Origin: Pseudomonas sp. MF4836
Lineage (GTDB): Bacteria; Pseudomonadota; Gammaproteobacteria; Pseudomonadales; Pseudomonadaceae
Direction: 5' to 3'
DNA: 57,730 nt
Assembly (NCBI RefSeq): GCF_002018875.1
Contig: NZ_MVOL01000023.1
Span: forward strand, 1-57,730
The position numbers and the translations under genes are program-made. Positions 30,725 through 38,692 of this stretch are shown here, piece after piece (the stretch's first letter is position 1; each line of letters starts with the position of its first letter). The notes below the pieces were generated by a model. The model was given only the letters and a program-made list of their open reading frames with translations. It was not told where the DNA came from and did not search any database.

Positions 30725-32305
30725 TCATGGAATGGGTGGATTGTTCCAACGTTGCACGGTGACGATCAGGTGGCCTTCGCCGGTCAGGGACTGGCCTGAG
30801 TCGTCGACGGCGGCGATCACCTTGAGGTTGCCGGCGTTGTTGGTGGACATCTTGCGCGCCGGGTTCGGCCCGGCGTCGCCCGGGGTGAACACGCCACTGT
30901 CAGCCTGCATCTGCCCGGCGAACTTGACGTCTTCGTCTTCCTTGGCGCGCTCGTCGAAGGCCTCGACCTTCCACTGCGCCGGGAATACGCCGATGCGATA
31001 CGGCTTGCCATCGGCGCCCTTGCCCCAGGCTTCGGCGTCGAACCGCCCCTGGACCTTGGGCGTCGACCCGCCGCCTTCGCCAATGCGTGCCACCGAGAAC
31101 GCCGGCACCACCTTGACTTCGGCGATGGCGCTGTACAGCGCCAGGTTCACGCCCTTGAGCGCGCCCACGCTGACCGCGCGCAGGCCCGGCTGGGCATTGG
31201 CCGCGGCCTTGATCCGGACCTTGATCTGCTCCGGGCTGTGGCTGACGACTTCGAGCACTTGCACGCCTTTGCCAAAGTCCGGCTGGCCTTGCAGGCCACT
31301 GCCGATCAGGGTCACTTCGGTTTCGCTGCCGGCCTTGAGGTAGCCCGGTTGCACCGCCAGCAAACGGCTGGAGCCCTGCTTGGCAGCGATAAAGTCCAGG
31401 CCGCGTTCGTCGTGCTCGGCCTCGAACATCCGCCCTTGCAGGACGTTGCCCTGGGCGGCGAATACCTGGCGCATAGTGACGCCGTCGATGCTGACGTTGC
31501 CGCGCCATTCGTAGCCGCTGTAGAGGATCGCACTGCCCTCGCCATTGAACGGGCTGCCGTCGGCGTACCGGCCCTTGACGCTGACCTTGAACTGATCGCT
31601 GCCGTCGGCGGCGACGCTCATGACCCCGGCCAGTTCACCCTTGCCCGGCAGGTGGCCGCTGAAGCTCCAGTCGCCCACCAGGGCTTCGGCCTTGGGCGCG
31701 CTGCTCAGCCATTTTTTCCAGGCCGGGTTGTCCAGGGGGTAACGCTTGGCCAGCAGCGGCACCATGTCCTTGCGGGCCAGATCGAACCAGTCCCGGTCGC
31801 GGGACAGCGCCTGGTATTCCAGGGACGGCCATTGTCCGAGGTGGAAGTTGACCAGCCGCTCCCATTCCTCGGCCGGCCGCCGTTGCAGCGCGACCCGCGC
31901 GCCGGAGTGGCAGCGGCCGCACATCTGGCTGGTCTGTTCGTCGAACTGCTCAACGGTGTTCAGGCGCCGCTCCAGGGCGTAGCGCACGCCATCGGTTTCG
32001 CTGGGCGCCAGGCCCTGGGTGTCGGCCAGGTATTTGACCAGGGTGCGCCGATCGTCATCGCTGATCTGCAAGCCATGCATGGTCTGCATGCGGGCAATGC
32101 TCATCAGCCAGCCTTCGGGGGTCTTGCGCTGGTGGCTGATGCGGCTCAGGCCATTGTCGGCCTCGGGCGTGTGGCAGCCCTGGCAGGTTTCCCGGAGGAT
32201 GCTGGGGGCATCGCGCGCGGCCAGTGTGGGCGGGGAATGCAAGGCACTGCATACAGCCATCGCCAGCAGGCCGCTGGTCATGCCTGCTCGGATTTTTCTC
32301 TTCAT
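30725..32305 (-). CDS. qhpA: Quinohemoprotein amine dehydrogenase alpha subunit (diheme cytochrome)
   Basis: A 526-residue periplasmic subunit with a signal peptide and two heme c motifs, CQGCH (residues 41-45) and CGRCH (129-133), followed by beta-rich domains. It takes electrons from CTQ in the gamma subunit and passes them to a soluble acceptor such as azurin or cytochrome c. Substrates of the enzyme are primary amines, for example phenylethylamine or butylamine. I chose ATG 32305, with GGAGG upstream; an in-frame GTG at 32323 overlaps that site. It heads the qhpADCB operon. Confidence 0.95.
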   Translation of the reverse strand: MKRKIRAGMTSGLLAMAVCSALHSPPTLAARDAPSILRETCQGCHTPEADNGLSRISHQRKTPEGWLMSIARMQTMHGLQISDDDRRTLVKYLADTQGLAPSETDGVRYALERRLNTVEQFDEQTSQMCGRCHSGARVALQRRPAEEWERLVNFHLGQWPSLEYQALSRDRDWFDLARKDMVPLLAKRYPLDNPAWKKWLSSAPKAEALVGDWSFSGHLPGKGELAGVMSVAADGSDQFKVSVKGRYADGSPFNGEGSAILYSGYEWRGNVSIDGVTMRQVFAAQGNVLQGRMFEAEHDERGLDFIAAKQGSSRLLAVQPGYLKAGSETEVTLIGSGLQGQPDFGKGVQVLEVVSHSPEQIKVRIKAAANAQPGLRAVSVGALKGVNLALYSAIAEVKVVPAFSVARIGEGGGSTPKVQGRFDAEAWGKGADGKPYRIGVFPAQWKVEAFDERAKEDEDVKFAGQMQADSGVFTPGDAGPNPARKMSTNNAGNLKVIAAVDDSGQSLTGEGHLIVTVQRWNNPPIP

Positions 32306-32712
32306 CAACGTCAAACCTCCCACGGAGCTTTCTTATTTTTAGTGCGTCGTTTTTATGGTTTCTGCCACGCCCGGCAAGGCCGGTCATGGAGGCAAGAGAA
32401 ACGTCTGCGGTGAGCAATACACGGAGCGTGCCAGCTTATTATTGTTCACTGAATCAAAGGCTTGTCGGCGCCTGGTGACGATACGGGGCGGTTCCGGGCC
32501 CGGGCTGCCGTTCAATTTCGCGACACGGTTCTCAGTCTGATACAGCAGCATGGCGCAGGCGCCGCGCCTGTAAAGGCCGATTGTGTCGAGCGCGACGCAC
32601 GGGACAAGGCGCAACCCGAAGCGCCTGGTCCGCTGATCGGGCAAGCCTGCTAGGATGCGCGCTTAACCGCTTCAGCCCACCGGCCCGGACGTGGCCAGAC
32701 AGGAACCCCGAC
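32306..32712. other. Intergenic region before qhpA and the HAD gene
   Basis: A 407-base divergent gap that should hold the qhpA promoter on the minus strand. A TGGCACG hexamer resembling a sigma-54 -24 element occurs (32428-32434) but the nearest TTGC is 5 bases too far away, so I do not call a sigma-54 promoter. No terminator or small gene is recognised. Confidence 0.4.
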
Positions 32713-33381
32713 ATGCTCAATGCTCTGCTTTTCGACCTCGACGGCACCCTGACCGATACCGACCAATTGCACCTTCTGGCCTTGCAACAATTGCTGCTGG
32801 AGGAGGACGACCGGGTGTTTACCGCCGACGAGTTCGAAGCCCACGTCAGTGGCCAGGCCAATGCCAATATGTGCCGCTACCTGTTTCCACACCGGTCGGT
32901 GGCTGAACATGAAGCCTTCGCCGACCGCAAGGAAGTGCGCTTTCGCCAACTGTCGCCCCAACTGACCCCGATGCCAGGCCTGGTGCGCCTGCTGGACTTC
33001 GCCCGCGAGCAAGGCATCGCCATGTGCGTGGTGACCAACGCGCCGCGCGCCAACGCCGAGCACATGTTGCAGGTACTGGGCCTGCGCGAGCGTTTCGAGA
33101 CCGTGCTGGTGGCCGAAGAGTTGCCCCGGGCCAAGCCCGATCCCCTGCCCTACCTCACCGGCCTTGAGCGCCTGAACGCACGGGCCGACAGCAGCCTGGC
33201 CTTCGAGGACTCGATTCCCGGCCTGACCGCCGCAGTCAAGGCAGGGATTTTCACCGTGGGCCTGGCCACCAGCCAAAGCCGCGAAACCCTGCTCGCCGCC
33301 GGCGCCCATCTGGTGATCGAGGATTTCAACGACCCGCTCCTGTGGCAGCAGATCGAACGCATGCTCGGCGCCAGGCCCTAG
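32713..33381 (+). CDS. HAD-superfamily hydrolase (phosphatase/beta-phosphoglucomutase type)
   Basis: A 222-residue phosphatase. The four HAD motifs are present: DLDGTLTD (nucleophile Asp and acid Asp, residues 8-15), VVTNAPR, the lysine in RAKPDPLPY, and FEDSIPG. The small alpha cap between motifs I and II is of subclass IA. Substrate is unknown. The gene lies between the qhp operon and an aerotaxis receptor with no evident link to either. Confidence 0.88.
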   Translation: MLNALLFDLDGTLTDTDQLHLLALQQLLLEEDDRVFTADEFEAHVSGQANANMCRYLFPHRSVAEHEAFADRKEVRFRQLSPQLTPMPGLVRLLDFAREQGIAMCVVTNAPRANAEHMLQVLGLRERFETVLVAEELPRAKPDPLPYLTGLERLNARADSSLAFEDSIPGLTAAVKAGIFTVGLATSQSRETLLAAGAHLVIEDFNDPLLWQQIERMLGARP

Positions 33382-33476
33382 GTGAAACACGCCCAGCGCA
33401 AAAACACCGCCCGATGGGCAGCGCCTGAAACGTCTTGAGCAGGTGATCTGCCAGGAACCGGCAGAGAGAGAAAAGA

Positions 33477-33541
33477 AGCTCGCCCATTTATTTCGACCGT
33501 GTTGCTTGGTGTCGAAACACCCCCCTTAGGCTGGGCGAGCT
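33477..33541. other. Structured intergenic element (nested inverted repeat)
   Basis: An outer 10-bp stem AGCTCGCCCA/TGGGCGAGCT encloses an inner 7-bp stem TTTCGAC/GTCGAAA. On the minus strand it is followed by a pyrimidine-rich run (TTCTTTTCTC). It lies in the 474-base gap between the HAD gene and aer. No family is recognised; it could be part of a small RNA or a weak terminator. Confidence 0.55.
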
Positions 33542-33652
33542 GCAGCAATATAGGTCTATGGCCCGGGGCATTCCATCGGACATGTCCCAAAGTCCCGGCG
33601 CTTTTTCTGGTACTCGCCTAGATTGATAGTCGTCACTTGCAAAAAACCCAGC

Positions 33653-33681
33653 CAGGCCCGCCAACACGCGGGCCTGTTTTT
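33653..33681 (+). terminator. Intergenic rho-independent terminator
   Basis: CAGGCCCGC-loop-GCGGGCCTG followed by TTTTT on the plus strand, 271 bases after the HAD gene and 174 bases before aer. Its position suggests it ends either the HAD transcript or an unannotated small transcript from this gap. The remainder of the gap, up to the aer ribosome site, is AT-rich and probably holds the aer promoter. Confidence 0.8.
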
Positions 33682-33855
33682 GCAGGTGGACCGTTTTTCA
33701 GCTTGTTCCAGACAACGGAAAACCCAGCTCAGCGGATCCGAAGCGCCAGAAAACCTTAGGCAACCAATTGTTATTTAAGGTTTTTTTGAAGACAAAACTC
33801 AGTAATCGCACGCGTCTGCCGATGGTGTTTGCACAGGATCCAGGGAGCAACAGCA

Positions 33856-35421
33856 ATGAGAAACAATCAACCCGTCACCCAACGTGAGGGGGCGCTCGCC
33901 GCACAGCAAAAACTCATCTCGACCACCGATGCTCGCGGAGTCATTACTTACTGCAACGACGCGTTCGTCGAAATCAGCGGTTTCGATCGGGCCGACCTGA
34001 TTGGCGCGCCGCAAAATATCGTGCGCCATCCGGACGTGCCGCCCGCGGTCTTTGCCCATATGTGGGCGGCCCTCAAGCTGGGCAATCCGTGGATGGGGAT
34101 CGTAAAGAATCGTTCGAAAAACGGCGACCACTATTGGGTCAACGCCTACGTCACGCCGATTTTCGAAGGCAGCCAAGTGGTCGGTTACGAGTCGGTACGG
34201 GTCAAGCCCACCGCCGACCAGATCCGCCGCGCGCAAGCGCTGTACCAGCGTCTGAACCAGGGCCGCGCAGCAATCCCGAGCCGCCAGCGCTGGCAACCGG
34301 CGCTGCTGTGCTGGCTACCGTTGCTGGCCATGGCCCTGATCGGCAGCCTGAGCGCCACCCTGCTTGCACCGCCCCTGGCCTTTGCCCTGAGCGCCGTGGT
34401 GTCGCTGCCCCTCGGGCTGTTCGCCTGGCAGCGCCAGCAGGCTGCGGCCCAGCGCTTGCTGCACTTGGCCGACGCCTCCACGTGTGATGGGCTGCTGGCG
34501 CAGATGTACAGCGATCAACAGGGTGACCAGGGGCGGCTGGAGACGGCCTTTGTCAGCCAGGATGCCCGCCTGAAAACCTGCCTCACGCGCTTGCAGGACA
34601 CCGCCGAACAGCTCACCGAACAGGCGCGCCGCGCAGGCAGCCTGGCGGTCGACAGCTCGCGTGGCCTGGACCGCCAGCGCGCCGAAACCGAACAGGTGTC
34701 GACCGCGGTCAACCAGATGGCCGCCACCACCCAGGAAGTCGCCAGCCACGTGCAACGCACTGCCGACGCCACCCAGGAAGCCAATGTGCTGACCCGCCGT
34801 GGCCGCGAAGTGGCCCGCGATACCCGCGAGGCGATCCAGAAACTGTCCAACGTGGTCGGGGAAACCGGGGAAACCGTGGCCCAACTGGCCCGTGACAGCA
34901 ACCAGATCGGCAGCGTGGTCGATGTGATCAAAGGCATTGCCGACCAGACCAACCTGCTGGCCCTGAACGCCGCGATCGAGGCGGCCCGGGCTGGGGACAT
35001 GGGGCGCGGGTTTGCGGTGGTCGCCGATGAAGTCCGTCAACTGGCGCAGCGCACGGCCGAATCCACCACGCAAATCCACGACCTGATCAGCAAGTTGCAG
35101 AGCTCGTCCAATAACGCGGTGCAAACCATGGAGCACGGTCAGCGTCAGGCCGAAGAAGGCGTGGCCTGGGTGCTGGAGGCCGACAAGGCCCTGGTGGGGA
35201 TCAGCGAAGCGGTGGCTAACATCACTGAAATGACCACCCAGATTGCCGCCGCCACCGAAGAGCAAAGCGCCGTCGCCGAGGAGATCAGCCGCAACATCAG
35301 CACCATTGCCGAGCTGGCCGACCAGTCGTCGGAACAGGCCCATCACTCGGCACAGGTCAGCCAGGAACTGACCCAGACCGCCACTACCCAGTACTCGCTG
35401 GTGGAGCGTTTCAACCGCTAG
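33856..35421 (+). CDS. aer: Aer-type aerotaxis receptor (PAS-methyl-accepting)
   Basis: A 521-residue chemoreceptor. An N-terminal PAS domain (residues about 20-125: ISTTDARGVITYCNDAF, GNPWMGIVKNRSKNGDHYWV) binds a redox cofactor, probably FAD, as in Aer. Hydrophobic segments at about 155-200 anchor it, and a long coiled signalling domain carries the conserved tip DQTNLLALNAAIEAARAG. There is no periplasmic sensor. It should steer swimming by energy or oxygen level. ATG 33856 follows AGGGA. Confidence 0.92.
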   Translation: MRNNQPVTQREGALAAQQKLISTTDARGVITYCNDAFVEISGFDRADLIGAPQNIVRHPDVPPAVFAHMWAALKLGNPWMGIVKNRSKNGDHYWVNAYVTPIFEGSQVVGYESVRVKPTADQIRRAQALYQRLNQGRAAIPSRQRWQPALLCWLPLLAMALIGSLSATLLAPPLAFALSAVVSLPLGLFAWQRQQAAAQRLLHLADASTCDGLLAQMYSDQQGDQGRLETAFVSQDARLKTCLTRLQDTAEQLTEQARRAGSLAVDSSRGLDRQRAETEQVSTAVNQMAATTQEVASHVQRTADATQEANVLTRRGREVARDTREAIQKLSNVVGETGETVAQLARDSNQIGSVVDVIKGIADQTNLLALNAAIEAARAGDMGRGFAVVADEVRQLAQRTAESTTQIHDLISKLQSSSNNAVQTMEHGQRQAEEGVAWVLEADKALVGISEAVANITEMTTQIAAATEEQSAVAEEISRNISTIAELADQSSEQAHHSAQVSQELTQTATTQYSLVERFNR

Positions 35422-35472
35422 CCGTCAGCCCCAGGCCCGCTGCCAGGCGGCGTCTGGGGCCGACTACCGGGG

Positions 35473-35916
35473 TCAATTGGCGGTCAACTGCTGCTCGTAC
35501 TCCTTGACGTAGCCATTGGCCAATTGGTCCTTCTGCTTGTCGTCGAGGATCTTGCCGGCCATCTGGAAGAACTTCTGCTCTTCTTCATGCAGATGGTGAT
35601 GCACCTTCTCCGAGAGTTTTTTCGCCGTGGCCAGCCAGGCCGGGCTCGACATCTCGGTCTCGTCCAACTCTTCCATCAACTCATCCATCGCGTGGTGCTC
35701 GGAGATCGCATGGCGGCTGAGGTCGACGCCATTGTCGTGCTCCATCAGCGGCACGTAGAAAAACCGCTCTTCGGCCGTCTCGTGGGCCTGCAACTCGGCC
35801 TTGAGCTGGGCATAGGCTGCGGTGCGCTCGGGGGTGTCGCCTGAAGTGCGCACCAGAGCCTCGGCATAGCTGCGCTGCCGGTCGTGACTTTCGCGCAGGG
35901 CTTCGAAAATGTTCAA
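35473..35916 (-). CDS. Hemerythrin-like domain protein
   Basis: A 147-residue four-helix protein with the diiron HxxxE ligands spread over helices (ESHDRQ, HETAEERFF, HHAMDEL, HHHLHEEEQKFF). Such single-domain proteins bind oxygen or nitric oxide or respond to redox stress. The start seems to be TTG 35916, seven bases after GGAGG; the in-frame TTG at 35922 touches that site. It is divergent from the DUF4337 gene. Confidence 0.87.
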   Translation of the reverse strand: MNIFEALRESHDRQRSYAEALVRTSGDTPERTAAYAQLKAELQAHETAEERFFYVPLMEHDNGVDLSRHAISEHHAMDELMEELDETEMSSPAWLATAKKLSEKVHHHLHEEEQKFFQMAGKILDDKQKDQLANGYVKEYEQQLTAN

Positions 35917-36090
35917 GGGCAATCCTCCAGGTTTATGGGGCCATCTTTGCCTAGACCCTGGCGCCGAGGCGGCGGTTCAACCCAATCCCGTGCGGGCTGT
36001 CGGGAAGCTGAACAGAAGCCGGCTACGCCAACGCAGGTCCAGGGCCGCAGTTACAATTTGATACTTTCTCCCCTCCCGCAGATCACGGCC

Positions 36091-36669
36091 ATGACCGAAG
36101 ACTTCGAAGTGCCCAGCCCCCACGAGAAACACCTGGAACACGTGGCCGAACACGCCCATGCCCTGAGCGATACCTTTGCCAGCAAGATCGCGGTGATGAC
36201 CGCCATCATGGCCACCCTGGGCGCACTGCTCAGCTACCAGGCGGGGTCTACCGAAAGTGAAGCGGCGATGGACAAGAACAATGCGGCCATGAAGAAGACC
36301 GAAGCCGCCAACCAGTGGAACTACTACCAGGCCAAATCCAGCCGCCAGAACCTGGCGGAACTGGCAGTGCACATCCCCGGGCTCGATGCCGCGCATTATG
36401 CCGGCGAGGCCCATCGCTACCAGGAGCAGAAGGAAGGGCTGCGCCAGCAAGCCGAAGCCCTGGAAGCGCAAGCCCGCGAGTGGGACGACAAATCCGAAGC
36501 CGCCCTGCATCAGCACCATCGCTGGGCCCAGGCCATGACCGCGATTCAGATCGCCATCTCCCTGGCCGCCATCACCCTGCTGACCCGCAAGGAATGGCTG
36601 AAAAAACTCGCCTACACCGCCGCCAGCGCCAGCGTGCTGCTGGGAGGCCTGGCCTGGCTGCACCTATAA
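36091..36669 (+). CDS. DUF4337 membrane protein
   Basis: A 192-residue protein with one N-terminal hydrophobic helix (IAVMTAIMATLGALLSY), a charged coiled-coil middle (AANQWNYYQAKSSRQNLAEL, EGLRQQAEALEAQAREWDDK) and one or two C-terminal membrane helices. This matches DUF4337, function unknown. The ATG 36091 has only a weak ribosome site (GCAGATC). Confidence 0.82.
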   Translation: MTEDFEVPSPHEKHLEHVAEHAHALSDTFASKIAVMTAIMATLGALLSYQAGSTESEAAMDKNNAAMKKTEAANQWNYYQAKSSRQNLAELAVHIPGLDAAHYAGEAHRYQEQKEGLRQQAEALEAQAREWDDKSEAALHQHHRWAQAMTAIQIAISLAAITLLTRKEWLKKLAYTAASASVLLGGLAWLHL

Positions 36670-36690
36670 CCGCCACGGCGCCACCATACC

Positions 36691-36793
36691 GTAGCCGCTG
36701 CCGAAGGCTGCGCTGGCCCTCACTCCCCCCCCAAATACACCTGACACCCCACGCCGCCCATCCCGGCCAGCGCAGCCTGGCGGCAGCGGCTAC
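36691..36793. repeat. REP doublet (REPIN)
   Basis: Left arm 36691-36718 begins GTAGCCGCTGCCG and the right arm 36765-36793 is its near-exact reverse complement, about 28 bases with two small differences, 46 bases apart. This is the inverted REP pair typical of fluorescent pseudomonads, mobilised in trans by a RAYT transposase that is not in the window. Confidence 0.8.
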
Positions 36794-36917
36794 CTGAGCT
36801 CTATCGTCTCCCCCGTCTCACAGGCTGTCGCAGTTTGCGAACACAAGGCCCCGCCGGCTTGCCCCTCGGCGGGCGCCAGGCCCTGCAAAACGGCGGCCTG
36901 GACGCCGATGGCACAAC

Positions 36918-36932
36918 TGGCACAGCCATTGC
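36918..36932 (+). promoter_or_regulatory. Sigma-54 (-24/-12) promoter for the aldehyde dehydrogenase
   Basis: TGGCAC-AGCCA-TTGC, an exact -24/-12 pattern with the correct spacing, 37 bases before the ATG at 36970. The sigma-54 activator encoded at 44453-46357 is the natural partner. Confidence 0.75.
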
Positions 36933-36969
36933 GAAAGACCTCGCCTCATGCCCAACAAGAGGTCTTGCC

Positions 36970-38460
36970 ATGTCTGTTTCTTCTCTGCTCCCGGCCACCA
37001 CGGCTTTTATCCAGCGCGCGCCGCGCATGTTGATCGGCGGCGAATGGGTCGAGGCCGCCGATGGCCAGACCATGCCCCTGCGCAACCCGGCCACCGGCGA
37101 GCAACTGTGCCTGGTGCCACGCGCCACGGTTGACGATGTGGACCGCGCAGTCCTCGCCGCCCGGCATGCTTTCGACGATTCGGCCTGGACCCGTACCCGC
37201 CCTCGCGAGCGGCAGAACCTGCTGTGGAAACTCGCCGACCTGATGCAGCGCGATGCCGAGTTGCTGGCGCAGCTGGAATGCCTGAACAACGGCAAAAGCG
37301 CGGCGGTGGCCCAGGTCATGGACGTGCAGTTGTCCATCGATTTTCTGCGCTACATGGCCGGCTGGGCGACCAAGATCGAGGGTTCCAGTGTCGAGGTCTC
37401 GCTGCCGTTGATGCCAAACGACCAGTTCCACAGTTTTATCCGTCGCGAAGCGGTGGGCGTGGTCGGCGCCATCGTGGCCTGGAACTTCCCGCTGCTACTG
37501 GCCTGCTGGAAGCTCGGCCCGGCCTTGGCCACCGGCTGCACCGTGGTCCTCAAGCCGGCGGATGAAACCCCGCTCAGCGCCCTGAAACTGGCCGAACTGG
37601 TGCTCGAAGCCGGCTACCCCGAAGGCGTGTTCAACGTGGTCACCGGCACTGGCATCACCGCCGGCTCGGCCCTGACCCACAACCCTTTGGTGGACAAGCT
37701 GACCTTCACCGGGTCCACCGCCGTGGGCAAGGAAATCGGCAAGATCGCCATGGACTCCATGACCCGGGTCACCCTGGAACTGGGCGGCAAATCGCCGACC
37801 ATCGTCATGGCCGACGCAGACCTGGGCAGTGCCGCCGCCGGCGCTGCCAGCGCGATTTTCTTCAACCAGGGCCAGGTCTGCTGCGCCGGTTCGCGGCTGT
37901 ATGTGCAGCGCAAGCATTTCGACAACGTGGTGGCCGATATCGCCGGCATCGCCAACGCCATGAAGCTCGGCAACGGCCTGGACCCCAGCGTCGACATGGG
38001 CCCACTGATCTCGGCGCGGCAACAGGAGCGGGTCTACCGCTACATCGAAATGGGCCGGGAAAGCGGCGCCACCATCGCCTGTGGCGGTGAGCAGTTCGGG
38101 CCGGGGTATTTCGTCAAGCCGACAGTGATTGTCGACGTCGACCAGAAACACTCCCTGGTGCAGGAGGAAATCTTCGGCCCGGTATTGGTGGCGATCCCCT
38201 TCGACGACGAGGCCGACGCCCTGCGCATGGCCAACGACAGCCCCTACGGCCTGGGGGCGAGCATCTGGTCCAACGACCTGGCGGCGGTGCATCGGATGAT
38301 CCCGCGGATCAAGTCCGGCTCGGTCTGGGTCAATTGCCACAGCGCCCTGGACCCGGCCCTGCCCTTTGGCGGCTACAAAATGTCCGGGGTCGGCCGGGAA
38401 ATGGGCTACGCGGCGATCGAGCACTACACCGAGCTGAAATCGGTGCTGATCAAGCTCTGA
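36970..38460 (+). CDS. Aldehyde dehydrogenase, phenylacetaldehyde-dehydrogenase-like
   Basis: A 496-residue NAD-dependent dehydrogenase with the general base Glu270 (LELGG) and nucleophile Cys304 (NQGQVCCAGSR). Its length and the conserved GGEWVEAADG and FTGSTAVGK segments resemble phenylacetaldehyde dehydrogenases (FeaB, StyD, PeaE types). It would oxidise the aldehyde formed by the amine dehydrogenase encoded upstream to the acid, for example phenylacetate. The sigma-54 promoter before it and the sigma-54 activator in the second qhp operon support this link; the exact substrate is inferred. ATG 36970 follows AGAGG. Confidence 0.9.
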   Translation: MSVSSLLPATTAFIQRAPRMLIGGEWVEAADGQTMPLRNPATGEQLCLVPRATVDDVDRAVLAARHAFDDSAWTRTRPRERQNLLWKLADLMQRDAELLAQLECLNNGKSAAVAQVMDVQLSIDFLRYMAGWATKIEGSSVEVSLPLMPNDQFHSFIRREAVGVVGAIVAWNFPLLLACWKLGPALATGCTVVLKPADETPLSALKLAELVLEAGYPEGVFNVVTGTGITAGSALTHNPLVDKLTFTGSTAVGKEIGKIAMDSMTRVTLELGGKSPTIVMADADLGSAAAGAASAIFFNQGQVCCAGSRLYVQRKHFDNVVADIAGIANAMKLGNGLDPSVDMGPLISARQQERVYRYIEMGRESGATIACGGEQFGPGYFVKPTVIVDVDQKHSLVQEEIFGPVLVAIPFDDEADALRMANDSPYGLGASIWSNDLAAVHRMIPRIKSGSVWVNCHSALDPALPFGGYKMSGVGREMGYAAIEHYTELKSVLIKL

Positions 38461-38536
38461 TCGGCAACTACCGGGAACCTTCGGTTCATCAGGCAAATCC
38501 TGGCGGCCAGCGCTAGAGGAAATGCTCCCCGCCAGG

Positions 38537-38559
38537 GGCGCCGGAGGTGGTCCGGCGCC
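38537..38559. repeat. Hairpin after the aldehyde dehydrogenase gene
   Basis: GGCGCCGGA-GGTGG-TCCGGCGCC, a 9-bp stem in the 232-base gap before the amidohydrolase. It has no T-run, so it is not a clear terminator. Confidence 0.4.
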
Positions 38560-38692
38560 TGCCGACGACCGCCCTGTGCACGGCGCAAAGCGCTGCTACG
38601 CTCAGCCCGAGCCGGCTCGCTACCTCGCTTGAGGAGTCCCGGCTCATCCACCCACAACGCCTCATCACCACCGAAAACCTGAGGAAAGCATC

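Noticed and set aside
32414..32434. Possible sigma-54 promoter before qhpA
   Set aside because: TGGCACG and TTGC are present on the minus strand but separated by 10 bases after TGGCAC instead of 5.
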